Source: Luteolibacter sp.
GTDB lineage: Bacteria > Verrucomicrobiota > Verrucomicrobiia > Verrucomicrobiales > Akkermansiaceae
Reading direction: 5' to 3'
NCBI GenBank assembly: GCA_030696085.1
Contig: JAUYNL010000041.1
Coordinates: 1 to 41,979 of the forward strand
DNA: 41,979 bases
Shown here: in pieces, positions 30,328-38,548 of the stretch
How positions within the stretch are numbered: the first letter of the stretch is position 1
Layout: every line of letters begins with the position of its first letter
Program-made: the position numbers and the translations under genes
Notes under the pieces: generated by a model
Database searches by the model: none
What the model was told of the DNA's origin: nothing
The model's input: only the letters and a program-made list of their open reading frames with translations

Positions 30328-32882
30328 TAAATCGGGGCAATGGATTCGAGGTGCAGGACGGGAGTTCTCGCCTCGTTGGATTTTTCCAGATCTAATGTGA
30401 GGTGGAGGGACCAGTCGTTGAGGTCGTCGGGGTCGATGAGGGTTTGGTGAATCGTGAGGCCGTCTTCGGAAATGTGGGTGTGGCGGGCGTTGCGGGCTTC
30501 GGGATCGAGGCGAATCTGGTGGCGGGCTGTGTGATAGGTGTTGAGGAGGGCGCGGAGGCGCTCGTTGGACCAGAGCTTGCCTGCGCTGTCGTGGTGGGCG
30601 ATGAGGCTGAGGGCGGCCTCGGTATCGTAGCGGGAGAGCGCGGTGACGAGGGTGAGGGTGTGGTTGCGGAGGTGGCGGGTGAAGGCGGTTTTGTTTTTGC
30701 TGTAGGGGATTTTTGATTGAAGATTGATGATTGCCGATTGTTGGTTTGAAGATTTGTCAGCGATTGGAACGTCGGGGTTTTTCATGGCCTGCCATTCGTC
30801 GAGCATGCTGGAATCGGTGTGGCGGACGATGAGTTCCAGGAAGGACTCGGCTTCGTGGAGGTGCTCGGTTTTGGCGGCGGCGGGCACGGTCTGGGCGAGG
30901 ACTTTATAAACCTCGCCGAGGTGGCGGAGGAGGACGGCTTCGGCGCGTTCGAGCTTGTAGGTTTTGACGTAATCTTCGAAGGACTGGTAGTTTTCGATCA
31001 TCTCGCGGGCGACGGTCTTGGGGCGGACGTTTTCGCTGCCGAGGTAGGGGTGGCGGAGTTTGAAGGCGTTGAAGGTGGAGTAGATGAATTCGGCGCCGGG
31101 CTTGGGGTGTTCGACTTGGTCGAGCAGGGCGATGCGGTCGTCGAATTCCATGCCTTCGTCCTTGAGGCGGGCCATGAGTTCGGATTTCAACAGATCGACT
31201 TGCTTGCGGAGCACGATGTCGGGGTCTTCGAGGATGGACTCGATGAGGGAAATGACGTTGAAGGCGTAGTCTTCGGCCTCCTGCTCGAGCTGCGGGATGG
31301 CGTCCAGCAGATAGAGACTGAGGGCGTGGTTGATGGAGAAATCCTCTGGGAGGGAGACATCGACGACGACTTTCTGCGGGCCGCTGCGTTTGGCGGGCGG
31401 GATGATGTGGAGGATTTTCGCGCCGATGAGGCCGCGGAAGAGTTTGAAGGCGTGTTTTTTTAGGAGCTTCTTTTTCGAGGGTGGCTCGTGGCTGTCATCG
31501 ATGATTTTTTTCAACGCGGCGCAGCCGTCTTCGTTGGTGCGGGAGAGGACGTTGAGCAGGGTGTGGTGGTGGACGGAGAAGCTGGAGACAAGCGGCTCGG
31601 GCGGGGCGGTCTGGAGTTTGGCGAAGGTTTGTTCGTCCCAGTGGACAAAGCCTTTTTCCGGCGGTTTTCGCTTTTCGAAGGACTTCTTTTTGTTGGCGGC
31701 GGCCTTGGCTGCGAGGCGGAGGTTTTCGATGATGTGCTCGGGGGCCTGGGCGACGACGTAGCCGGTGCTGTCGAATCCGCGGCGGCCGGCGCGTCCGACG
31801 ATCTGGCGGAAGTCGCGGACTGCCAGGATCTTGGTGCCGCGGCCGTCGTATTTGCAGAGGCCTGTTAGCATGACGGTGCGGATGGGGACGTTGACGCCGA
31901 CGCCGAGGGTGTCGGTGCCGCAGACAACTTTGAGCAGGCCGCGGGCGGTGAGTTTTTCGACTAACAAGCGGTATTTCGGCAGCAGGCCGGCGTGGTGGAT
32001 GCCGACGCCGTGGCGGAGGATTTTCGAGAGTTCGCGGCCGTAGGGGCTGCGGAAATCGGCGTCGTCTAGGGCGCGGGCGATGGCGTGCTTTTCCTCCTTG
32101 GTGCAGAAGTTGGTGGAGAGCAGGTCGCGGGCGGTGTCGGCGCAGGCGTTCTGGGTGAAATGGACCAGATAGACGGGCGAGCGGCCTTGCTCGTTGAGCT
32201 CGGCGACTTTTTCCTGGAGCTGGGTGGTGGAGTATTCGAATTCGAGCGGGACCGGACGTTGCTCGGACTGGACGAGGGAGGTGGGCGCGCCGGTGAGGGC
32301 GGTGAGTTGTTTGGAGAAAAACGAGGAGTCGCCGAGGGTGGCGGACATCAGGAGGAAGCGGGCGCGCGGCAGGGTGAGGAGCGGGATCTGCCAGGCGGCG
32401 CCGCGCGAGTGGTCGGAGTAGTAGTGGAACTCGTCCATGATGACGTCGTCCACCGGGGCGTGCTCGCCGTCGCGCAGCGCCATGTTGGCGAGGATTTCCG
32501 CAGTGCAGCAGATGACCGGCGCGTTGTGGTTGACGGTGGCGTCCCCGGTGATCATGCCGACATTTTCCGGGCCGAGAACATGGCAGAGGGAGAGGAATTT
32601 CTCGTTGGCCAGCGCCTTGATCGGGACGGTGTAATAGGAGCGGCGCTTCTGACAGATCGCCCGGAAATGCAGCGCCAGCGCGACGAGGGATTTCCCCGAA
32701 CCGGTGGGGGTGTTGAGGATGACGTTGTTGCCGGAAAACAACTCCAGGATCGCCTGCTCCTGATGATCGTAGGGCTCGGTGTTCGTCTCGATCAGGTAAT
32801 CGAGGAAGGCGCTCAGGATCTCGTCGCTGGACGAGGGATCGGTGAGCTTTGAAGGATCAAGCGACGGCATGGGCGGGACCAT
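30327..32882 (-). CDS. Ski2-like DEAD/DEAH helicase, DUF3516 type
   Basis: This ATP-dependent helicase of superfamily 2 has about 851 residues from ATG 32882. Visible motifs are Walker A TPTGSGKSL near residues 63-71, motif II as MDEFHYYSD (DEFH box), motif III LMSATLGDS, motif IV/V VVCGTDTLGVGVNVPIRTV and motif VI QIVGRAGRRGFDSTG. These resemble RNA helicases of the Ski2/Mtr4 group. A long C-terminal region (about 410-851) fits DUF3516. Its nucleic-acid substrate is not established. A short repeat-derived insert, SSNQQSAIINLQSKI, lies near the C-terminal third. The start could instead be 32870. The frame stays open to 32969, overlapping the recombinase remnant. Confidence 0.87.
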   Translation of the reverse strand: MVPPMPSLDPSKLTDPSSSDEILSAFLDYLIETNTEPYDHQEQAILELFSGNNVILNTPTGSGKSLVALALHFRAICQKRRSYYTVPIKALANEKFLSLCHVLGPENVGMITGDATVNHNAPVICCTAEILANMALRDGEHAPVDDVIMDEFHYYSDHSRGAAWQIPLLTLPRARFLLMSATLGDSSFFSKQLTALTGAPTSLVQSEQRPVPLEFEYSTTQLQEKVAELNEQGRSPVYLVHFTQNACADTARDLLSTNFCTKEEKHAIARALDDADFRSPYGRELSKILRHGVGIHHAGLLPKYRLLVEKLTARGLLKVVCGTDTLGVGVNVPIRTVMLTGLCKYDGRGTKILAVRDFRQIVGRAGRRGFDSTGYVVAQAPEHIIENLRLAAKAAANKKKSFEKRKPPEKGFVHWDEQTFAKLQTAPPEPLVSSFSVHHHTLLNVLSRTNEDGCAALKKIIDDSHEPPSKKKLLKKHAFKLFRGLIGAKILHIIPPAKRSGPQKVVVDVSLPEDFSINHALSLYLLDAIPQLEQEAEDYAFNVISLIESILEDPDIVLRKQVDLLKSELMARLKDEGMEFDDRIALLDQVEHPKPGAEFIYSTFNAFKLRHPYLGSENVRPKTVAREMIENYQSFEDYVKTYKLERAEAVLLRHLGEVYKVLAQTVPAAAKTEHLHEAESFLELIVRHTDSSMLDEWQAMKNPDVPIADKSSNQQSAIINLQSKIPYSKNKTAFTRHLRNHTLTLVTALSRYDTEAALSLIAHHDSAGKLWSNERLRALLNTYHTARHQIRLDPEARNARHTHISEDGLTIHQTLIDPDDLNDWSLHLTLDLEKSNEARTPVLHLESIAPI

Positions 32883-32944
32883 GGACTGCGCGGAGGAGGA
32901 TGGAAAGCGCGGGCAGCGGGAGCATTTCCGGTTTTGACGATGCC

Positions 32945-33249
32945 AATTGCCGTCCACGCGCCATAACATTGCTTGGTCCGTTTCGCCGCGCCCCCGCCGA
33001 ATGCACCGCCGCCCTCAAGCGCACCGGCAAACTCCGAGGATCCGCCCCCGCATCCGAACAGGCACCCAGCCATTTCAAATACCACAGAATCGCATCCCCC
33101 CATTGCTCCAACTGCCATTTCTCCCGTTCCCGGCCCTCCCGTAATACTTCCGTCCTCCAAAAATGCCTGGCACTTTCCCGACCCGCAGCCATCTCATGCC
33201 GCATCCGGAAAAAACACCGAAGGCTTGTAGGTGTTTTGGACAGGAGCAA
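32945..33249 (-). pseudogene. Frameshifted N-terminal remnant of an integron-type tyrosine recombinase
   Basis: On the minus strand, 33249-32983 reads ARHFWRTEVLREGREREKWQ … WGDAILWYLKWLGACSDAG … RSLPVRLRAAVHSAGARR. It continues in another frame from 32983 as KRTKQCYGAWTA. Together these match, from memory, the N-terminal core-binding domain of integron integrases from Verrucomicrobiota and relatives, in which 'GARR…RTxQxYGAW' is contiguous. The catalytic domain (R…HxxR…Y) is missing. The gene is therefore broken by a frameshift at about 32983 and truncated at about 32945, just upstream of the helicase. It marks past recombinase activity at this junction next to the CRISPR locus. Confidence 0.6.
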
Positions 33250-33390
33250 AGCGACGTGTCCCGCAGGGGTGAGGGGGCTGGCGGAGCTTCCGAATCAATT
33301 CTCAAACCATTCCAAAACCAACAAAAAAACCCATCCTTCACGCCCCGATTCCATCCTGTTCCTGTGACATTGGCTCCGGCCATTGGGGGG

Positions 33391-33768
33391 GCGGGAGCCT
33401 GTTCGTGATGTGCGGGAGCCTGTTCGTGATGTGCGGGCGCTTGTTCGTGGCGCGTCGGCGCTTGTTCGTGATGTAAAGCCGCCGGTGGGTGATTCCTAGC
33501 CGGGTCTTCGTCATGGGTGGGCGCATGTTCGTGATGGGCGGAGACTCGTGCATCATGTTCGCCGTCCCCTGCATGATGTCCGGCCGTTTGCGCATGATGT
33601 AAGTCGTGCGGCGCATGATGACCGGGCGCTTTTTCATCATGTCCGGGCGCTTTTTCATCATGTCCGGGCGCTTTTTCATCATGTCCGGGTGGTTTTTCAT
33701 CATGTCCGGGTGGTTTTTCATCATGTCCGGGTGGTTTTTCATCATGTCCGGGCGCTTTTGCGCGATGA
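33391..33768. repeat. 21-bp tandem repeat array, 18 units in constant phase
   Basis: Eighteen consecutive 21-base units run without a single length change. Units 12-14 share CCGGGCGC then TTTTTCATCATGT. Units 15-17 share CCGGGTGG with the same tail. Units 1-2 share GCGGGAGCC then TGTTCGTGATGT. Middle units are diverged, but most end in a (C/G)ATGAT-like core. Because 21 is divisible by 3, several frames stay open. On the minus strand these give heptads such as HDEKPPG/HHEQAPA or MMKNHPD/ITNKRPH. No start or signal decides whether any is translated. Confidence 0.9.
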
Positions 33769-33821
33769 ATGATCGGCTCGCGGGGAGGATGGGGCGGCAT
33801 GGTACCGTGAAAGGATCGGCC

Positions 33822-33885
33822 ATGTTCGGGAGGTCCTGCGGGACGGGCGTCCCTTTTCACCGGGAGGGCGTGGCGGCCCTGCCGC
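33822..33885. repeat. REP-like hairpins upstream of cas12b
   Basis: GGGACG (33840-33845) pairs with CGTCCC (33848-33853), and AGGGC (33865-33869) pairs with GCCCT (33876-33880). The GCGGGAC…GGGCGTCCC core resembles the REP hairpins flanking the RAYT in carB. From 33886 to 34150 no gene, promoter consensus or further repeat was recognised; the cas12b promoter must lie there. Confidence 0.55.
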
Positions 33886-34150
33886 GCCCAGACTCCGGCT
33901 CTCCCTCCACCCTCAAAATTCCGCCCGGAATTATTTTCCATCAATTTTCAGCATGCACCCACATTTGTCCCACCCTCCATGGTTCAATCGTCCGTATTTC
34001 AGCAAATTCCACGCATCAATTGCCCGGTCGGCGGTTTCTTGATTTCCCGGATTGACTCTCCTCGTTTGAACACTCTGACTGTTAGCCCGCTTCAAGATAT
34101 TTCAGGCATCCCTTCCGCTATTCAACCTCACCTCATCACCAGCTATCTTC

Positions 34151-37100
34151 ATGAATCGCATTTACCAAGGCCGTGTTTCCACCGTTCAAACCCTCGTTCC
34201 TGGATCTACCGGTCTGCTGCCGGAGCATTGGGAACCTCTGGACGAGTTTCCGATGGCAGCGAAGAAAATGGGTGAGGAGGTGTTGTTTCGGCATCACGAG
34301 CTGTTCCAAGATGCTGTCAATTATTACGTTATCGCACTGGCGTCGTTGGGCTCATCCCCTGCCAGCAAGTTGACGAGGCTATGCGGACTCTTGGAAAACG
34401 TTTGGGACCAAGCGAACAAGAAGGGCCAGCAGCGACAGGGGATGCGTGACTCGCTGATGCGGACTTGGCAGCTGGCAGAACCACCAACATTGGCCGATGC
34501 CGTGGAACGCTTCAGACAATCTATCCAAGCAAACGGCGTTCCGCTAACAACTGCCGAGAAGGCCGGCGAGTATTTGCTTTCAAAACTTGGTGGGGATTCT
34601 GCAATTCAGAAGGCGGGTCCCGATTTTTTCCCAATGTTTTGCGATGTTGAATCCAATCCCACTTACAAGCTCTCTGCAAAGCGCCGCGAAAGAGCTGACG
34701 ATGAAGAGCGCCTCCGCCGGGCTCTTCACGATGACCTTTCAGAGGTTCAAATACGGGAACTAGCGGCATCAATTACGCTTGGTTCCGTTGTGAATCTTCA
34801 GCCCGATGTAGATCCTGATGTCGGCGAAGCTGCTTTTGAACGACTTAAAGCGGCGAGAACAACGTTTGCCTCAGAAGTTTCCGAAGAGCTATTGAACGAA
34901 TGGCTCGTGGAACTTGATGACTCGTTCTCAATGCCGAAGAGCCGAGGGGGCAATATCAATGTTGGGCGCGTAAATTCATGTCTCCTCTTTTTGGCTTTTC
35001 CCAACTCACTGACGAAATCACTTTTCCAATCAACGTTTTCGCCTCCTAAGCCCGCATCGGTCTCAAAAAAGGCAATGGAGGTGCTTGATGATACAGCCAA
35101 GGACGAGAGCCGATTTCTAGTCGATGGAGACGATCCCATTAAAAAGGCACGCGGAACTCGGGGATTTGTTTTTCAGGGTTTTACATCTCTTCCGATCTGG
35201 AAGGCGGATGGGAGCAAGCTCGTCTGGAAAGGATTCGACATCGCGGCCTTCAAAGAGGCTCTGAAGGTCTTCAACCAGTTCCAGCAGAACGTCGATAAGA
35301 GGGAGGAAAAGCTCAACAGCCTCGCAAACAGGTTGCTCGTGATGGATGGCGAACGAGCGATGGATGGCTACTCACGCGAATCTGTCCGGGATCAGCAAGT
35401 GCTTGAGCGGTTGGAGAAGATTTGGCGTGAATGCAAAGGGAAACCAAAACTTCCGGCAAACGACAATGGGGAAGAAGCCACCGTTACACGTTTCGTCGGA
35501 GACAAGCGCATCGAACGACTGAGGCAAATCGTTAACGCCGATCTGGCGGAGGAATATCGCCTTACCGACGGTCGCAGTACTCCTTACGGATTGCGGCGGC
35601 GGACGATGAAGGGGTGGGTGGATGTGAAGCGGAAATGGCAGAGTATCGTGAAGCCGGGAGTTCCATTTTCCGAAGAGCTGAGAGAGCAGCTGAAAACGGC
35701 GTTGGACGAAATGCGTGGAGGAGAAAAGAGAGAAAAAATCGGCTCCCACAAATTGTTTGAGGCGCTTCTTGCAGATGAAGAGGCATGGAGTGTTTGGCGG
35801 GAGCCGGACAAAGCACTCGCCGATCTTATTGTCGAAAACGGTTGGCCTGCTGATCCGCTGGATGCCTACCGCGAGTACTGCGAGATTCGTGAAACCATTG
35901 AAGAGGTGACGAAGCGCCAGCTCAATTTTACACCAGCAGATCCGCGCTACTCGCGCCGTCTGTTTATTTTCACGGAAGCGTGTAGCTTCTGCAACGATCG
36001 TGGCGAGTATAAACACGATCCCAATGAACTGGCAGTGACGGTTCCGGTTGCAGTGCGAGGTGACTCTGGCCGCTACTCCGTGCAGCGTCTCCGTCTTTTG
36101 TATTCCGCCCCGCGACTTTTGAGGGATCAGATCCGTAGCGATAGCGGGGCTTACGCTCAGGATTGGTCGCAACCGATGATGCAGGCGCTTTATGGAGAAA
36201 AGGAGGGTGCTTCCAATCCGCAGGCTTTGAAGGATGCCGCAGTTCAACTAATGCCGGACTATGACAGCAAGGGAGAGCGCCGAGTGTTGTTGAATTTTCC
36301 GCTGACCCTTTCGACGGAGGTATGCTGGCAGAGGATTTACGAGCTTCGAGGACAGGAGGCGGTCTATGGTCTCCGCTACTCAAAACGGGATACTAAGAAG
36401 AAGACGCCCCTCAACGGTGGTCTCTGGGAGTCAAATATTAGGACATTCTGGGAAAGTGACAGCCCGAAGCAAAGGGACGCCCTGCTTTGGCCGGACGAGA
36501 GGGCCAGTCAGGATTGGTCGAAGGGAAATTGGTGGGACAAACTGGCTGGTTTCAGTGTTCTGGCGACTGATCTCGGCACCCGTCATGCAGCTAGCGTCGC
36601 CTTGGTCGAATGCAGCCATGAAAAACAAGGAACGTCCCGATTTATCGGTCATGCAGGAGGAAAGGCCTGGTTCGCGAGATATCGCTCCGGCTCGATTCTG
36701 CGTCTGCCCGGTGAAAATGCCATGGTTCTGCGTCCTGAAAGCCCTTTGGATTATAAGAAGGGAATGGGAACGGCTTTCCGGGAAGAACTTTACGGTGAGC
36801 GTGGGCGCATGGCTGACGAAAAGGAATGCAATCAAACACTTGAAATTCTGGAGGCCTTGAGCCAATCGGAGTTGATGGCAGACGTGACCGATGCTGCCAT
36901 TCTGCAAAAGCGATTTAGCTTCCCTGAGCAAAATGATAAATTGCTGGTCGCTGTACGCCGGGCGCAGGGATGGATCGCCAACTGTATTTCATGGCACTGG
37001 AAGCTTTCTCAACCAGATAGCGAGGAACAGCGGATTGCTGCTATTGGCCAGATACGTGAGCACAAACGCGTACCTGATTGGAGTTCACTCGCCGATGGCA

Positions 37101-38536
37101 CTGCCGAAAATCTGGTACTCCTCCGGGATTTGTTACACAACGAAATCATTGCTCAACGGAAACGCGTACAGGAGAGCCTTTTGCTCCTTACGGCCCGCAT
37201 TTTGCCATTGCGTGGGCGTGGTTGGGAATGGATCGGCCACCCGGCGAAAGAAGATTGCCATTTGTTACGCCATACGCAGGACGGGACAGGGCCAACAAAG
37301 GTAAAGTTGAGGGGGCAACGTGGCTTGAGTATTGCCCGCATTGAGCAACTGTCAGAGGTGCGCCGCCGTTGGCAATCGCTCAATCAGTCGTTGCGCCGTC
37401 AGATCGGAGAAAAGCCATTAACGGCCTCAGAGATGAGAGACGATTCGATTCCCGATCCATGCCCTGACATACTCGTGAAGTTGGAGAACATCCGGGAGCA
37501 ACGGGTGAATCAGACGGCGCATCTCATTTTGGTGCAGGCCCTGGGTCTTAAGCTGCGTGAACCTCGGTTGTCGCCAAAACACCGCTCCGACAACGATATC
37601 CACGGTGAATATCAGGTGGTCCGTCCGCCTGTGGACTTCATCGTGCTCGAAGACCTGTCGCGTTATCTCTCTGAACAAGGGCGATCCAGAAGCGAAAACA
37701 CCCGTCTTATGAAATGGTGCCACCGGGCTGTTCTCATCAAGGTCAAGATGCTTGCAGAGCCCTTTGGCATTCCCGTGTTGGAGACTCAGGCGGCGTATTC
37801 GTCGCGTTTTTGTTCTCTGACTGGGATTGCTGGATTTAGAGCTGCTGAAATCGGATGGGGTGATCGAAATGATTTCCGTTGGCGCGTTCTTTTGAAAGAG
37901 GCTGCCGAGGCACGGGAGAAGGGCAAGCCTCCGTCTGAAAACGCTGTATTTGCGGTGGCATTGTTTGCGCAATTGGAGGAAATCGGCAAATCGGATCAAC
38001 CTCATCGTACTTTGATCGGTCCGCAGCCAGGCGGGCCGATGTTTGTAACAGCAGTGGAAGTGGCTCATCCTTCGCCTTCAAACAAGCGGAAGCAGGCCGG
38101 AAATATTGGAGTGCTTCCCATGCAGGCCGATCTGAATGCCGCGACAAATCTAGCATTGAGGGCGGTGGCGCATCCATCTTGTGCATCCGTCCATCATCGT
38201 TTGCGGACGGAGCGTAAAAAAGGGGCTAAAGGGCAAGCGGATTCCTTCATCGCACGGGAGCCACGCCGCTTCGGAAAAGACAAGATTGGGATAGTTATAG
38301 AAAAAGAGAACGGGTTGCCCAAGGAACGAAATCCAAATCTATTTTTCGATGAAGAGCGGGTGGCGGACTTTGGGAGAGCGCGTTTGGAAAACGATAGCGG
38401 TTCGAATTTCTCCTATGCGTCAGGCCCTGGACTTTGGAGTAACGTGAATGAACGCATGTTGAGTCGATGCCGAGAAATTAACGAAAGACGTCTGCGCCAT
38501 TGGTCTGAAGATCCCAGCGACGACATTCAATACTAA
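34151..38536 (+). CDS. cas12b: CRISPR effector nuclease Cas12b (type V-B), very large variant
   Basis: Cas12b uses a crRNA:tracrRNA pair to bind DNA next to a T-rich PAM and cuts both strands with one RuvC site. The 1461-residue protein begins MNRIYQGRVSTVQT (WED start), with a REC-like helical region in the first half. RuvC-I is VLATDLGTRHAASVAL (Asp807), the bridge helix ENDKLLVAVRRAQ-like QNDKLLVAVRRAQGWI lies near 925-940, RuvC-II is FIVLEDLSRY (Glu1167) and RuvC-III is MQADLNAATNLALR (Asp1327). The Nuc domain lies between the last two. All three acidic residues are intact. Most studied Cas12b proteins are about 1100-1300 residues. By memory the closest relative is from Opitutaceae TAV5. 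The gene is less GC-rich than its neighbours and 12 bases upstream of cas4-cas1. Confidence 0.96.
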   Translation: MNRIYQGRVSTVQTLVPGSTGLLPEHWEPLDEFPMAAKKMGEEVLFRHHELFQDAVNYYVIALASLGSSPASKLTRLCGLLENVWDQANKKGQQRQGMRDSLMRTWQLAEPPTLADAVERFRQSIQANGVPLTTAEKAGEYLLSKLGGDSAIQKAGPDFFPMFCDVESNPTYKLSAKRRERADDEERLRRALHDDLSEVQIRELAASITLGSVVNLQPDVDPDVGEAAFERLKAARTTFASEVSEELLNEWLVELDDSFSMPKSRGGNINVGRVNSCLLFLAFPNSLTKSLFQSTFSPPKPASVSKKAMEVLDDTAKDESRFLVDGDDPIKKARGTRGFVFQGFTSLPIWKADGSKLVWKGFDIAAFKEALKVFNQFQQNVDKREEKLNSLANRLLVMDGERAMDGYSRESVRDQQVLERLEKIWRECKGKPKLPANDNGEEATVTRFVGDKRIERLRQIVNADLAEEYRLTDGRSTPYGLRRRTMKGWVDVKRKWQSIVKPGVPFSEELREQLKTALDEMRGGEKREKIGSHKLFEALLADEEAWSVWREPDKALADLIVENGWPADPLDAYREYCEIRETIEEVTKRQLNFTPADPRYSRRLFIFTEACSFCNDRGEYKHDPNELAVTVPVAVRGDSGRYSVQRLRLLYSAPRLLRDQIRSDSGAYAQDWSQPMMQALYGEKEGASNPQALKDAAVQLMPDYDSKGERRVLLNFPLTLSTEVCWQRIYELRGQEAVYGLRYSKRDTKKKTPLNGGLWESNIRTFWESDSPKQRDALLWPDERASQDWSKGNWWDKLAGFSVLATDLGTRHAASVALVECSHEKQGTSRFIGHAGGKAWFARYRSGSILRLPGENAMVLRPESPLDYKKGMGTAFREELYGERGRMADEKECNQTLEILEALSQSELMADVTDAAILQKRFSFPEQNDKLLVAVRRAQGWIANCISWHWKLSQPDSEEQRIAAIGQIREHKRVPDWSSLADGTAENLVLLRDLLHNEIIAQRKRVQESLLLLTARILPLRGRGWEWIGHPAKEDCHLLRHTQDGTGPTKVKLRGQRGLSIARIEQLSEVRRRWQSLNQSLRRQIGEKPLTASEMRDDSIPDPCPDILVKLENIREQRVNQTAHLILVQALGLKLREPRLSPKHRSDNDIHGEYQVVRPPVDFIVLEDLSRYLSEQGRSRSENTRLMKWCHRAVLIKVKMLAEPFGIPVLETQAAYSSRFCSLTGIAGFRAAEIGWGDRNDFRWRVLLKEAAEAREKGKPPSENAVFAVALFAQLEEIGKSDQPHRTLIGPQPGGPMFVTAVEVAHPSPSNKRKQAGNIGVLPMQADLNAATNLALRAVAHPSCASVHHRLRTERKKGAKGQADSFIAREPRRFGKDKIGIVIEKENGLPKERNPNLFFDEERVADFGRARLENDSGSNFSYASGPGLWSNVNERMLSRCREINERRLRHWSEDPSDDIQY

Positions 38537-38548
38537 CTATGAACCCCC

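Noticed and set aside
33075..33944. A 289-codon minus-strand frame with HDEKPPG heptads and a 161-codon frame with MMKNHPD heptads
   Set aside because: A 21-base repeat keeps any stop-free frame open automatically. Neither frame has a ribosome site, signal or recognisable domain, and the longer one runs antisense or out of frame over the recombinase remnant region. Kept as a repeat, not as a gene.
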